Source: JAPPHA01 sp963662815 (GTDB lineage Bacteria; Pseudomonadota; Alphaproteobacteria; Rhodobacterales; Rhodobacteraceae). From it: a stretch of 64,000 nt of DNA. Within the stretch, counting starts at the first letter, position 1. Every line of letters starts with the position of its first letter. A program made the translations under genes and the position numbers. The notes beneath the pieces are model-generated. The model saw nothing but the letters and a program-made list of their open reading frames with translations. It did no database searches and was not told the origin of the DNA. Of the stretch, positions 26,061 to 34,830 are shown in pieces. Where the stretch lies: contig CAXXWA010000032.1 of NCBI GenBank assembly GCA_963662815.2, positions 1-64,000 on the forward strand, written 5' to 3'.

Positions 26061-26453
26061 ATGTCGGATCAGAAATTTGGCGAGTACGATGACATTGTTG
26101 AAATGACGCCGGAGCCGCTTCGGCCTGTCACGATCCGATTGAAGGAACTCCTGCTTTCTGTAGACCCCGATGCTTGCATTGTCGTCCGGCTAGGCGACCG
26201 GGCGGCGACCTTTGGCATCGGGCCAAAAAAGATGAGCGAAGGCTATTGCTATATTTTGCCTCACACGCATTGGGTCAATCTCGGGTTCTATCGAGGAGTT
26301 GATGTTTCGGACCCCGACAAGATGCTTGAAGGGACGGGGGCCAAGATGAGACACGTTAAGGTCCGCTCGATCGAGGCGTGCGACAATCCAGGGCTCGTTG
26401 CGATGATCCGTGAAGCATTTGAAGAACGCAAGGCGGCTTTGGGTGTTGTCTGA
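26061..26453 (+). CDS. DUF1801 / YdhG-like protein
   Basis: A 130-residue cytoplasmic protein of the DUF1801 type. It has MTPEPLRPVTIRLKELLLSV, a central VRLGDRAATFGIGPKKMSEGYCYI and LPHTHWVNLGFYRGVDVSD, then the C-terminal VKVRSIEACDNPGLVAMIREA, all features of this family. The molecular role of the family is unknown. The ATG at 26061 has AGGATGG nearby as a ribosome site. The gene lies between two copies of a degraded recombinase and their repeated downstream sequence, so it may have arrived with them. Confidence 0.78.
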   Translation: MSDQKFGEYDDIVEMTPEPLRPVTIRLKELLLSVDPDACIVVRLGDRAATFGIGPKKMSEGYCYILPHTHWVNLGFYRGVDVSDPDKMLEGTGAKMRHVKVRSIEACDNPGLVAMIREAFEERKAALGVV

Positions 26454-26619
26454 AGCAGTCATCGGGACCGTTGTGGAAAACGGTAGCTTCGTCCCGCATC
26501 TTGCTTGCTCATGATAGCGCAGCGAAGGTCGGGAATGCCTTACGATACGATTTCGCCTTAGCCGGACTCGACCCCTCCGTTACGGTTTGGTTGATCTCGC
26601 GTGGGTTGCCAAAGGCAAC

Positions 26620-26966
26620 GGCGCGGGTGAACTGGTTGTCCAGTTCGACCTTGTTGAGCTGGAGATCGATTGCCTGCGCGGTTCGAGGTCGTCGCAGCTC
26701 AGGATGAACAGCGACTAGATGATCTTCCCAAAGGTTCAGTCGCTCAGTTCGAGCAGGGTCTGCTCATTGAAGGTACGCAGGCAGCAATGGCCCGCACCAG
26801 AGCACAGCGGAAGCGGGCCGGGAAGACCGGCGCCCTGACGCCGGATCAGCGACGGGACGCAAGTAACCGAATCGAAAACGGGGAAACGATCACGGTTATC
26901 GCGAGAGAGATGAAAACAAGCCGACAGACCGGCATGCGCGGGAGAGATCACGGCTTGGATCAGGGC
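26620..26966 (+). pseudogene. Serine recombinase relic, copy 2
   Basis: A second resolvase remnant homologous to the one at 25217. Recognisable parts are ELVVQFDLVELEIDCL (catalytic domain, badly eroded), then SVAQFEQGLLIEGTQAAMART and the helix-turn-helix RIENGETITVIAREMKTSRQT. The start of the gene and the catalytic Ser are not found. The stop codon of copy 1 (GGCTGATC) reads GGCAGAAC here, so the frame runs on. The homology extends past the gene: CTTTTGG, one mismatched base, then ACTTCATGTTCCCTTGTTCC occurs at 25805 and at 26971. Confidence 0.7.
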
Positions 26967-27021
26967 AGAACTTTTGGCACTTCATGTTCCCTTGTTCCGA
27001 TAATCCGAAGGCCGAGAGACG

Positions 27022-27897
27022 TCACCCTCCCGCAGCCTTGGCTACCTCGGCCGCGAAGTCTTCCTCTTCCTTGTCGATCCCCTCGCCGACTTCAAATCTG
27101 GCGAAGCCGAGGATTTCAAGCCCAGCCTGCGACACAACATCGCGAACCCTGCAGTCCGGATCCATTACGAACTTCTGTGCAAGGAGAGTGGACTCTTCGA
27201 AGAACTTTCTCATGCGGCCCTTGGTCATGCTTTCGATGATGTTGTCCGGCTTGCCCGACTGGCGCGCCTGTTCAGCGAAGATCGCCCGTTCGCGTTCCAC
27301 TATCGAGGGATCCATGTCAGACTCGGACAGGGAGATGGGACTGGAGGCGGCTACATGCATCGCAACTTGCTTCGCGACGACGGAATCCTCGCCGTTTACG
27401 GCGACGAGAACGCCGATTTTGCCCATCCCTGGTGCCGCTGCGTTGTGTACGTAGGAAGCTACATGCTCGCCTTCAACGCGCGCCATCCTGCGAACGCTCA
27501 TGTTTTCGCCGATCGTGGCGATTTTTTCCTGCACTGCGTCAAGAACCGCAACGCCGTTGATTTCCGCGGCCACAAGCGCGTTCAAGTCCCGAACACGAAG
27601 AGCGGCGTCTGTGATGTCCCGAACGAGAGCCTGAAAGTCCTTGTTTTTTGCGACGAAGTCGGTCTCCGCATTGACTTCAACGACGACGCCGATACCCCCC
27701 TCGACCGCAACGCCGACGAGTCCTTCAGCTGCGGTCCTGCCGGACTTCTTTGCCGCCTTGGCAAGTCCCTTCGTCCGAAGCCAGTCGATGGCGGCATCCA
27801 TGTCTCCATCGTTCTCAACCAGTGCTCTCTTGGCGTCCATCATGCCGGCGCCTGACAGGTCCCTGAGGCGCTTGACGGATGCTGCAGGAATAGACAT
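27022..27897 (-). CDS. tsf: Elongation factor Ts
   Basis: A 291-residue nucleotide exchange factor for EF-Tu. The N-terminal UBA-like part has RDLSGAGMMDAKRALVENDGD, followed by the signature ETDFVAKNKDF and the C-terminal domains. It is complete and of normal length. It lies 78 bases downstream of rpsB on the same strand, the usual bacterial arrangement. Part of the recombinase copy 2 debris reaches within about 20 bases of its 3' end. Confidence 0.97.
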   Translation of the reverse strand: MSIPAASVKRLRDLSGAGMMDAKRALVENDGDMDAAIDWLRTKGLAKAAKKSGRTAAEGLVGVAVEGGIGVVVEVNAETDFVAKNKDFQALVRDITDAALRVRDLNALVAAEINGVAVLDAVQEKIATIGENMSVRRMARVEGEHVASYVHNAAAPGMGKIGVLVAVNGEDSVVAKQVAMHVAASSPISLSESDMDPSIVERERAIFAEQARQSGKPDNIIESMTKGRMRKFFEESTLLAQKFVMDPDCRVRDVVSQAGLEILGFARFEVGEGIDKEEEDFAAEVAKAAGG

Positions 27898-27975
27898 GTC
27901 CGGTTCTCCTGAATGTTCAGACTTTATTGTCGCTGCTCGCCCTGTGAGGTTGCAAGCGTCGGTTGTCTGGCGGGT

Positions 27976-28884
27976 TCAGCCGCCTGTGGTCGCGGGCTGT
28001 TCGTCCGTCATCCCGGATTCGGATGAATGCACTTCGTTGTCGATGGCCTCGACGGTTTCCGTGCCGGAACCGACGCCGGCGCCCGCCCCTGTTTCCGATG
28101 AATCACTTGTTCCGCCGTTCGCTGCATCAGCCATGGGTTCAAGATCCACCGGGGGGGCGTCGACCAGCTCACCTATGTCGATTCCCGCAGACCCCATCTG
28201 CTCTGCCACGCCGTCAAGCGCAGCCCGGGCAACGAGGTCGCAATAAAGAGTGATTGCGCGCGATGCATCGTCGTTTCCGGGCACAAGGTAGTCGATCCCT
28301 TCGGGCGCACAGTTGGTGTCAACGACGGCAATCACGGGAATTCCCAGCTTGTTGGCTTCGGCAACCGCAATTGCTTCCTTCCTGACATCGATCACGAAGA
28401 GAAGGTCGGGAACACCGCCCATTTCCCGTATTCCGCCAAGTGATGCCTGGAGCTTGCGTTGCTCACGCTCAAGTCCGAGTCGCTCCTTCTTGGTCATTCC
28501 GTCAGCTCCCGATTCGAGCTGTTCGTCAATGTCCTTGAGCCGGCCGATCGAGTTGGACACGGTTTTCCAGTTGGTGAGCATGCCCCCGAGCCAGCGGTGG
28601 TTGATGTAGTGCTGGGCCGACCGCTGAGCAGCCTCGGCGATGGATTTCTGCGCCTGACGCTTGGTTCCCACCAAGAGGAGCCTGCCACCCTTCGACACCG
28701 TTTCGCGGACCATGTTCAAGGCGGCATCCAGCATTGGCACGGTCTGCGTCAGGTCGATGATGTGTATGCCGTTGCGGGCGCCGTAAATGTACTGACCCAT
28801 CCGCGGATTCCAGCGGTGCGTCTGATGGCCGAAATGAACTCCCGCCTCGAGAAGTTGGCGGAGCGAAAAATCTGGTAGAGCCAT
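27976..28884 (-). CDS. rpsB: Ribosomal protein S2 with acidic C-terminal tail
   Basis: A 302-residue small-subunit ribosomal protein. The start is the ATG at 28884, giving MALPDFSLRQLLEAGVHFGH, with GGAAAGGAAA upstream. S2 signatures are HQTHRWNPRM, NHRWLGGMLTNWKT and ITLYCDLVARA. Typical S2 proteins are about 240-270 residues. Here roughly the last 60 are a low-complexity tail rich in Gly, Ser, Thr, Glu and Asp. Such tails vary widely among alphaproteobacteria. A likely promoter lies about 115 bases upstream. Confidence 0.97.
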   Translation of the reverse strand: MALPDFSLRQLLEAGVHFGHQTHRWNPRMGQYIYGARNGIHIIDLTQTVPMLDAALNMVRETVSKGGRLLLVGTKRQAQKSIAEAAQRSAQHYINHRWLGGMLTNWKTVSNSIGRLKDIDEQLESGADGMTKKERLGLEREQRKLQASLGGIREMGGVPDLLFVIDVRKEAIAVAEANKLGIPVIAVVDTNCAPEGIDYLVPGNDDASRAITLYCDLVARAALDGVAEQMGSAGIDIGELVDAPPVDLEPMADAANGGTSDSSETGAGAGVGSGTETVEAIDNEVHSSESGMTDEQPATTGG

Positions 28885-29000
28885 GATGTCGTTTCCTTTC
28901 CGGTTTGGCCTCGGCAAGTCAAGAACTGGCGTTCAACCGGTGGACAATGACGGATTTCTCCCGACAATGCCCGAACCTGCCTGTGAGATGGAGGGCTGTT

Positions 29001-29031
29001 AGTATACCTGTCGGAGCAAGGCAAGCCGCAA
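29001..29031 (-). promoter_or_regulatory. Possible rpsB promoter
   Basis: On the minus strand, TTGCGG (29031-29026) is followed after 19 bases by TATACT (29006-29001). The -10 box is near consensus, but the -35 box and spacing are imperfect. It would start transcription about 110 bases before rpsB. Confidence 0.35.
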
Positions 29032-29188
29032 TTTCCCGTCCGGCAGAACCGTGGTCCGACGGCATGATCCTGTCGATGGACCGGGGCCGCCGGACATCAG
29101 GTCGGCGTTTGCCGCTTGGCCTTGAGGCAACCGGGTCGGCCCTTCTTCGGGGAAATGCATCCACGGTCATGCAGGGGACGTACGATCA

Positions 29189-30103
29189 ATGTCGCTAAGC
29201 AACCGCACGGCACCCGTACTTTGCGTCGGTGCAACGCATTGGGACACCCTTGGCATGGCAGCTACATCTGCGGGTCGCGGCGCAGACGTCGCAGGCCGCA
29301 TCATGCGCCAACCTGGGGGCGTCGCGCTCAATATCGCCCGCGCGATCCGGTCCTTTGGTCTAGATTCGCTCCTGATCACTGCGGTCGGGCGTGACGCGGC
29401 CGGCAAGGAACTCATCGAGAGTACCGCTCGCTATGGCGTTTGCGTGGACTACATACATCGCCCTGAAAGATGTCCGACGGACAGGTACGTGGCGGTGGAG
29501 GACACCGCAGGCCTGGTCGCAGCGGTCGCCGACGCCCGAACGCTGGAACGCGCCGGGTCGCGCATTCTCGAACCGCTGGAAAACGGTTCGCTGGCTTCCG
29601 CCGATCGCCCCTGGACCGGCTTGGCAGTCGTGGATGGCAACCTGCCGGACATGGTGCTTCGGCAAATCGCGACTTCCCGCGTCTTTTCGCGAGCTGATCT
29701 CCGGATTGTTGCAGCTTCGCCGCACAAGGCTCCAAGGATTAGCGCATTTTTCGGCAACGCCCGCTCAACCCTCTACATGAATCTTCAGGAGGCAAGTGCG
29801 GTCCTGGAGTGCGAATTCGATTCATCGCGTTCGGCGGCAGTCGCCATTTCCACAATGCACGGTGTCCGCTCGCTCGTCACAGACGGACCGCACGAGGTGT
29901 CGTTCGCATTCCGCGACGCATGCTCCACGGTTCAACCGCCGCCGATCGAGGCCAGGCGCGCAACAGGCGCTGGTGACCGTTTGGCGGCTGCACATGCGGT
30001 CGCCGAAATTCGCGGTGAAGACCCGTTGTCGGCACTCGAGTTTGCCGTCAGAGCCGCTTCTCGACATGTTTCCGAAAATGGCGAGCAAGGACAATGGAGC
30101 TGA
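29189..30103 (+). CDS. psuK: PfkB-family kinase, probable pseudouridine kinase
   Basis: A 304-residue ribokinase-fold enzyme. The N-terminal PGGVALNIARAIRSFG is the first PfkB signature, and the C-terminal ATGAGDRLAAAHAVAEI contains the anion hole and catalytic Asp; the family more often has GAGDAF or GAGDSF there. It overlaps the next gene, a pseudouridine-5'-phosphate glycosidase, by ten bases. That pairing is the classic pseudouridine degradation operon, so the substrate is most likely pseudouridine, phosphorylated at the 5' position. The start is the ATG at 29189. Confidence 0.85.
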   Translation: MSLSNRTAPVLCVGATHWDTLGMAATSAGRGADVAGRIMRQPGGVALNIARAIRSFGLDSLLITAVGRDAAGKELIESTARYGVCVDYIHRPERCPTDRYVAVEDTAGLVAAVADARTLERAGSRILEPLENGSLASADRPWTGLAVVDGNLPDMVLRQIATSRVFSRADLRIVAASPHKAPRISAFFGNARSTLYMNLQEASAVLECEFDSSRSAAVAISTMHGVRSLVTDGPHEVSFAFRDACSTVQPPPIEARRATGAGDRLAAAHAVAEIRGEDPLSALEFAVRAASRHVSENGEQGQWS

Positions 30104-31011
30104 AATTCAGCCAACAAGTGCTTGAGGCGCGGCAGTCGGAGAATCCTGTCGTTGCACTCGAAAGCACCGTCATCACGCACGGGCTCCCGTACCCTGCCAA
30201 CCTTGCGACCGCGTGCGCAATCGAGGAGATAGTTCGCGAGGAAGGCGCGGTTCCCGCTACCGTCGCAGTTGTCGACGGCGTCGTTCACGTCGGCTTGGAG
30301 AGGGAGCAACTGGACCACATCGCGACTGCCCGGAACATGCGAAAACTATCGCGATCAGACATCGCGCACTGCATGGTGACGGGCGGCAGCGGGTCGACGA
30401 CGGTAGCTGCAACCATGATCGTCGCGCGACTTGCCGGAATCCGGGTGTTCTCGACAGGTGGCATCGGCGGCGTGCATCTTGGGGCTGACAGGACTTTCGA
30501 CATCTCGGCTGATCTGCAGGAACTCGCTCGTACGGAAGTCATCGTCGTGTCCGCCGGCGCCAAGGCCATTCTCGACCTTCCGAAGACGCTCGAAGTCCTG
30601 GAGACCCTCGGCGTGCCGGTTCTCGTCCATCGGTCGGATGTGTTCCCGGCCTTTTGGTCGAGAGATTCGGGCCTGGTTTCGCCGCTTCGCGTGGATTCCG
30701 TCGAAGACATCGTGAGAATTCATCTCATGCGCCGCGCACTCGGGTTGAACGGGGGCGAGCTTGTCGCAGAACCGATACCGGCGGGAGAAGAAATCAACCG
30801 AAGCGTGATTGAAGCCGCAGTGGAAGTTGCGGTGGCCCGTGCCGATGCCGAGAAGGTTTCGGCGAAAGACGTCACGCCCTACCTCCTGGAACGGATTCGC
30901 GAAGCCACGGGCGGGATGTCTCTGACCGCGAACGTCTCGCTTCTGAAAAACAATGCGCGGCTCGCCGCACGAATTGCCAAGCGATTCCACGCCGCGTCCG
31001 TTTCGAGATGA
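30094..31011 (+). CDS. psuG: Pseudouridine-5'-phosphate glycosidase
   Basis: A 305-residue enzyme that splits pseudouridine 5'-phosphate into uracil and ribose 5-phosphate. Strong family blocks are VALESTVITHGLPYPANL, VTGGSGSTTVAATMIVA, FSTGGIGGVHLGADRTFDISADL, VSAGAKAILDLPKTLEVLET and LTANVSLLKNNARLAA. The Lys and Asp residues that form the covalent ring-opened intermediate in the family fall in these blocks. It overlaps psuK and completes the pathway. The gene looks intact. Confidence 0.96.
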   Translation: MELKFSQQVLEARQSENPVVALESTVITHGLPYPANLATACAIEEIVREEGAVPATVAVVDGVVHVGLEREQLDHIATARNMRKLSRSDIAHCMVTGGSGSTTVAATMIVARLAGIRVFSTGGIGGVHLGADRTFDISADLQELARTEVIVVSAGAKAILDLPKTLEVLETLGVPVLVHRSDVFPAFWSRDSGLVSPLRVDSVEDIVRIHLMRRALGLNGGELVAEPIPAGEEINRSVIEAAVEVAVARADAEKVSAKDVTPYLLERIREATGGMSLTANVSLLKNNARLAARIAKRFHAASVSR

Positions 31012-31241
31012 AACGCATTCACATCCGTTCTCTGATTTGCGGACGACATGCGCGCAGTCGCTGAGGAGGCGGGACCGCCGGACATTTGGCGTGCGGAAGA
31101 ACGATGGCTGCCGATTTTCGCTAGCCGGGCCTTTCTTGCATGATGTGATGCGGTCCCTTAGGGTTCCAAACTTGGTCAGGCACGGGTTTCGCGGAATGTT
31201 CGGTCGCGCGGCCCATTGATTGAAGTTCGGGAGACGGGGAA

Positions 31242-31937
31242 ATGTTTGGTGGGCTTCGCGGAAATTTCCTGGCCGGTCTCGCCGTGGTTCTGCCGGTCCT
31301 GCTCACGTTCTATGTAGTCTGGACATTCGCCGGCTTTGTCGACAACAGCATCCTCCCCTTCATTCCCGACAGGTTCAATCCCCTCATACAGTACGAAATC
31401 GAGGTTCGCGGTGTCGGAATCTTGATTTTCGTCGTGTTCACGACGGTTGTCGGCGCAATTGCACGCGGGTTCGTGGGACGTCAGATCGTCCGGTTCGGAG
31501 AGGCGGTTGTGGACCGGACTCCGGTTGTGCGCTGGATCTACAACAGCGTGAAACAGATTACGGATACGGTCATCAGCCAGCGAAGCCACTCATTCGAGCA
31601 TGCTTGCCTGATCGAATACCCCCGCAAGGGAATCTGGGCCATCGCGTTCATCTCGACGGAAACCAGGGGAGAAGTGCTCGACAAGGCCGATACCGGAGAG
31701 ATGCTCAGCGTGTTTCTTCCGACGACGCCGAACCCGACGTCCGGCTTTCTCCTGTTCCTTCCGCGCGCGGACGTGGTCGTCCTCGACATGGAACTGGAGG
31801 ACGCTGCCAAACTCGTCATATCGGCCGGACTGGTGATCCCTCCCACGCCGGAGGAAGTGGCGGCCGGAAAGGCGCGCCGGGCAAGGAAACTCGAAGCTGC
31901 TGACCGCAAACCGCAACTGGTGAATGTTGACGACTGA
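31242..31937 (+). CDS. DUF502 family membrane protein
   Basis: A 231-residue inner-membrane protein with two N-terminal hydrophobic segments (FLAGLAVVLPVLLTFYVVWTF and VGILIFVVFTTVVGAIARGF) and a soluble C-terminal part. DUF502 marks are PVVRWIYNSVKQITDTV, then FLPTTPNPTSGFLLFLP and the Pro-rich end. The function of the family is unknown. It is transcribed alone after psuG, with about 230 bases between them. Confidence 0.88.
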   Translation: MFGGLRGNFLAGLAVVLPVLLTFYVVWTFAGFVDNSILPFIPDRFNPLIQYEIEVRGVGILIFVVFTTVVGAIARGFVGRQIVRFGEAVVDRTPVVRWIYNSVKQITDTVISQRSHSFEHACLIEYPRKGIWAIAFISTETRGEVLDKADTGEMLSVFLPTTPNPTSGFLLFLPRADVVVLDMELEDAAKLVISAGLVIPPTPEEVAAGKARRARKLEAADRKPQLVNVDD

Positions 31938-32015
31938 ACGCGCGGCCAGCCGCCGCTGAACGCTCTGCTCCTGCATGTCGCCCTTGCCGTTTCCCGTCCG
32001 ACCGGACTCGGAAAG

Positions 32016-33830
32016 TCATTCCTCGTACCACCAGACGTCGGGAAGAAAGCCCAGCCAGTCTCCATACATCGGAATCCGGTCCGGGTACTTCAATTCCTTC
32101 CTATGCGCGAGGCGTGACACAGTGGAATGCCAGGTTGGAACAACGTATCTTCCAGTTGTCAGGACTCGATCAAGCGCCTTCGTCGCGGCGATGAAGTCGT
32201 CCATGTCCGAAGACGTCAGCAGCGCGGTGATCATGGCCTCCGCCGCCGGGCTGTCCATGCCCATGTAATTCCTGGTTCCCGGTTTGGTGACTCCTTCGGA
32301 CCCCCAGTACAGCCATTGCTCGTTGCCGGGCGAGAGCGACAACGCCCGGCGATAGCTGGTCATGTCGAAGTCGTAGTCCGTAAGGCGCTCCTTGTACTGG
32401 GCGCTGTCGACGACCCTGATTTCCGTCTGAATGCCAAGCCGCGACAAGGAATCGGAATAGATGTTCAGAATCGCCTCGTTTTCCGTCGACCCGGATCTCA
32501 CAAGGAATTCGATTTCGAATGCGTTGCCAGCAGCGTTTCGAAGCACGCCGTCACTGACGTCCCAGCCGGCGCTTGCGAGCAATTCCCTCGCGATCTTGAG
32601 ATTGGCCCTGTTGCGCTCGCTGCCGTCGGAGACGGGCAACGAGTATCCATCCATTGCTCCTGGAAGAAGTTCGTCCCGAAACGGCGTCAGGAACTCCCTG
32701 ACCCGTCCTTCGGCCGGTCCGCGGGACATCGCAAGGACCGAATTCGAAAAATAGGACTCGATGCGAGGAAGCGCGCCGCCGTTGATCGTTCGATTGATGA
32801 ACTCGAAATTGAATGCATGTATCAGAGCTTCGCGAACCCGCCAGTCGCTGAACTTTGCCTTTCTGGTATTGAAAACATACCCCCTGATTCCGGATGGCCG
32901 CTTGTGCGGAATTTCCGACTTCACGATATCGCCCGACCGCACGGCCGGAAAATCATAGGCGGTATCCCATTTTCCGGCGTTCCATTCCCGATAGGTGACC
33001 GTCTCTCCAGCCTTGAAAGCCTCGAAGACAACGTCGCCATCGCCGAAATACTCGTAGCGAATCTCGTCAAAATTGTGGCGTCCCCGATTGAACGGAAGAT
33101 TCCACCCCCAATAGTCGGGATTGCGCTTGAACACGATGAAACGGCCGGCCTCGAATTCGCCGATGACGTACGGTCCGGTACCGGTCACAAGGTCGAGGGA
33201 GCTTTCTTCGAATGCGCGCCCCTCCCAGTCCGCTTTGCGAAGCACCGGGCGAAGGCCCATGATCAGCGGCAGTTCAAGATCCACCTCGTTGAAAGTGAAG
33301 CGGACCGTGCGCGAACCTGTCTGTTCTGCGGCCTTCACCTTCCTCCAGGCATTCTGGTAGCGTGGATGGCCGAGCGTTCCCAGCGTTTCAAAGGACCAGA
33401 GGACATCTTCGACAGTGACCGGGGACCCGTCGGAGAAAGCTGCCTCGGCGCGAAGGGTGAACTCGACCCACTCCCGATTCGGTCCTGTTTCGATCGTTTC
33501 GGCCAGCAGGCCGTACAACGTGAATGGTTCGTCCCAGTTCCTGCCCATGAGAGTTTCCACGACGTGCGCACGCACGCCCCAGGTCGATCTCCCCTTCAGA
33601 ATGTAGGGATTCAAGGAGTCGAACCCTCCGGCTTGCCCGAAGACGACGCTTCCGCCTTTTGGTGCGCTTGCGTTGACATACGGCAAGGACTCGAAGCCTT
33701 CCGGAAGCGCCGGGTCGCCGTACATGGCGATTCCGTGAGACGGTTCGGCGTTTGCTGCCGAAAGTCCGAGAAACAGCGCGCAGGCGCAGACAAGCACGCA
33801 GCTGGTCAGTTGGCGATTTGATCGTGTCAT
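32016..33830 (-). CDS. Extracellular solute-binding protein family 5, YejA-like
   Basis: A 604-residue periplasmic binding protein of the oligopeptide class. The N-terminus is a Sec signal peptide (LTSCVLVCACALFLGLSAANA). After it come GIAMYGDPALPEGFESLPYVN and the family 5 stretch GSVVFGQAGGFDSLNPYILKG, which resemble YejA, the receptor of the YejABEF peptide/microcin C importer. Length also fits YejA. The permease and ATPase genes that usually follow are not in this window; the next downstream gene on this strand is tsf, several kb away. So this receptor is either an orphan or works with a system encoded elsewhere. Confidence 0.9.
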   Translation of the reverse strand: MTRSNRQLTSCVLVCACALFLGLSAANAEPSHGIAMYGDPALPEGFESLPYVNASAPKGGSVVFGQAGGFDSLNPYILKGRSTWGVRAHVVETLMGRNWDEPFTLYGLLAETIETGPNREWVEFTLRAEAAFSDGSPVTVEDVLWSFETLGTLGHPRYQNAWRKVKAAEQTGSRTVRFTFNEVDLELPLIMGLRPVLRKADWEGRAFEESSLDLVTGTGPYVIGEFEAGRFIVFKRNPDYWGWNLPFNRGRHNFDEIRYEYFGDGDVVFEAFKAGETVTYREWNAGKWDTAYDFPAVRSGDIVKSEIPHKRPSGIRGYVFNTRKAKFSDWRVREALIHAFNFEFINRTINGGALPRIESYFSNSVLAMSRGPAEGRVREFLTPFRDELLPGAMDGYSLPVSDGSERNRANLKIARELLASAGWDVSDGVLRNAAGNAFEIEFLVRSGSTENEAILNIYSDSLSRLGIQTEIRVVDSAQYKERLTDYDFDMTSYRRALSLSPGNEQWLYWGSEGVTKPGTRNYMGMDSPAAEAMITALLTSSDMDDFIAATKALDRVLTTGRYVVPTWHSTVSRLAHRKELKYPDRIPMYGDWLGFLPDVWWYEE

Positions 33831-33873
33831 TTTGGCAAGTTCCGTGAAAATGGCGGTGACTGTTCCGGAGGAT

Positions 33874-33902
33874 TGGTTAGACGATCAAAGGCATTTTTTC
33901 AA
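33874..33902 (-). promoter_or_regulatory. Possible promoter of the YejA-like gene
   Basis: On the minus strand TTGAAA (33902-33897) is followed after 17 bases by TAACCA (33879-33874), about 45 bases before the start codon. A GATCAA/TTGATC inverted repeat overlaps this area and could be a regulator site. Confidence 0.4.
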
Positions 33903-34477
33903 TTGATCCTCACCAGGACGAAGAAGTCGCCATTGCGCAGCGCATGCGCCGCCGGATCCCGCACGCGCCCCGTATGCAGGGCTGGCTGCTCAACGACTGC
34001 GTCTCTCCGACAGTGTCCGTGCGTCTTGGTCGAACCAGTCCGTCAGACTTGCGTAAAAGACTCCCCCTCCCGGATCAGGCACCGTTTCGCAAGAGCCTTC
34101 CGGGCTCGGGGCGAACCCGGTCGACTACGTGCCGCCCGAATCCGGATTGGACGTCAACGATTGGCGCTGAAACGACGCAACGGACCGCTCATTCCCTGCA
34201 GGCCGCTTGCGGAAGTTTGTCAGTCGCAGCACGGACTCAACTTTCTCGTCCGTGTCGGGACGGGGGGAAAGCCCTGGGTTTCACGGACGAACGATCGATC
34301 CCTTCGGGATCGTCTTCGGCGGGCGACCTCTGGAGGCGCGGATCGCGCGCTGCCGGAAATTCCAGGGACGACACGAAAACCTGCCGTCTCTACGATACTT
34401 GTTCCTCCCAAATAGTCATTGTATTTCCGCGACTCCCAGAGACTTCAAGAATGAATCCGGTGAATTGCACTTTTCGC
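33903..34477. other. Intergenic region of 0.6 kb, no gene recognised
   Basis: Open frames here show no recognisable similarity. A perfect 17-base inverted repeat, CGATCCCTTCGGGATCG, lies near 34289-34305 but has no T-run after it. The region ends at the promoter of the candidate small RNA. Confidence 0.4.
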
Positions 34478-34506
34478 TTGGAGTCCCCGGCGCCATGCGG
34501 TATAGG
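34478..34506 (+). promoter_or_regulatory. Strong candidate sigma-70 promoter of a small RNA
   Basis: TTGGAG at 34478-34483 and TATAGG at 34501-34506 are separated by exactly 17 bases. Transcription would begin near 34513, and a strong intrinsic terminator follows only about 75 bases later with no gene between them. Confidence 0.6.
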
Positions 34507-34512
34507 TTCATC

Positions 34513-34587
34513 ACTGCTCGATAGGTTTCTTGCCTGTATGAAACCTGCCTCAACTATTGGCGCCCTCCTAGCGGGGGCGCCTTTTTT
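34513..34587 (+). ncRNA. Candidate small non-coding RNA, about 75 nt
   Basis: Between a good promoter and a strong terminator lies a segment with two clear hairpins. The first is AGGTTTC (34523-34529) with GAAACCT (34540-34546), a perfect seven-base stem with a ten-base loop. A short unpaired stretch (GCCTCAACTATT) follows. The second is the terminator stem of nine pairs. The CUCCU stretch in the terminator stem and loop resembles anti-ribosome-site sequences used by several alphaproteobacterial small RNAs, but I could not match a known RNA family. An alternative is a leader for the gene at 34831, but the terminator would stop most transcripts before it. Confidence 0.55.
34559..34587 (+). terminator. 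Strong intrinsic terminator
   Basis: GGCGCCCTC (34559-34567) pairs with GGGGGCGCC (34573-34581) over nine base pairs, including one G-U, around a five-base CTAGC loop. Six T follow at 34582-34587. Confidence 0.85.
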
Positions 34588-34830
34588 GTTGCTGCAGGAA
34601 TGCATGTGCCAGTTGAACCCCACCTGCCAAGGGAGCTTTCCTGCACCAATTTTTTTTGAGCCCGGAGTGCGGAGACGCCGGAAAACGAAACGAATCTGCA
34701 ATCGACACCTTTATGGCGTTGCGTTCGGCCTTCCCGGAAATACAATTGCCGACCATACAGACAAGGCTGACGGCATGCCCCGGTGCGAATGCCGAACAAG
34801 GAGTCTGCCGCGCACCGAAAGGGGCTTTCT

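Noticed and set aside
34538..34650. Small open frame starting at the ATG at 34538, hydrophobic at first
   Set aside because: It starts inside the first hairpin and reads through a strong terminator with no ribosome site; the structured RNA explanation is better.
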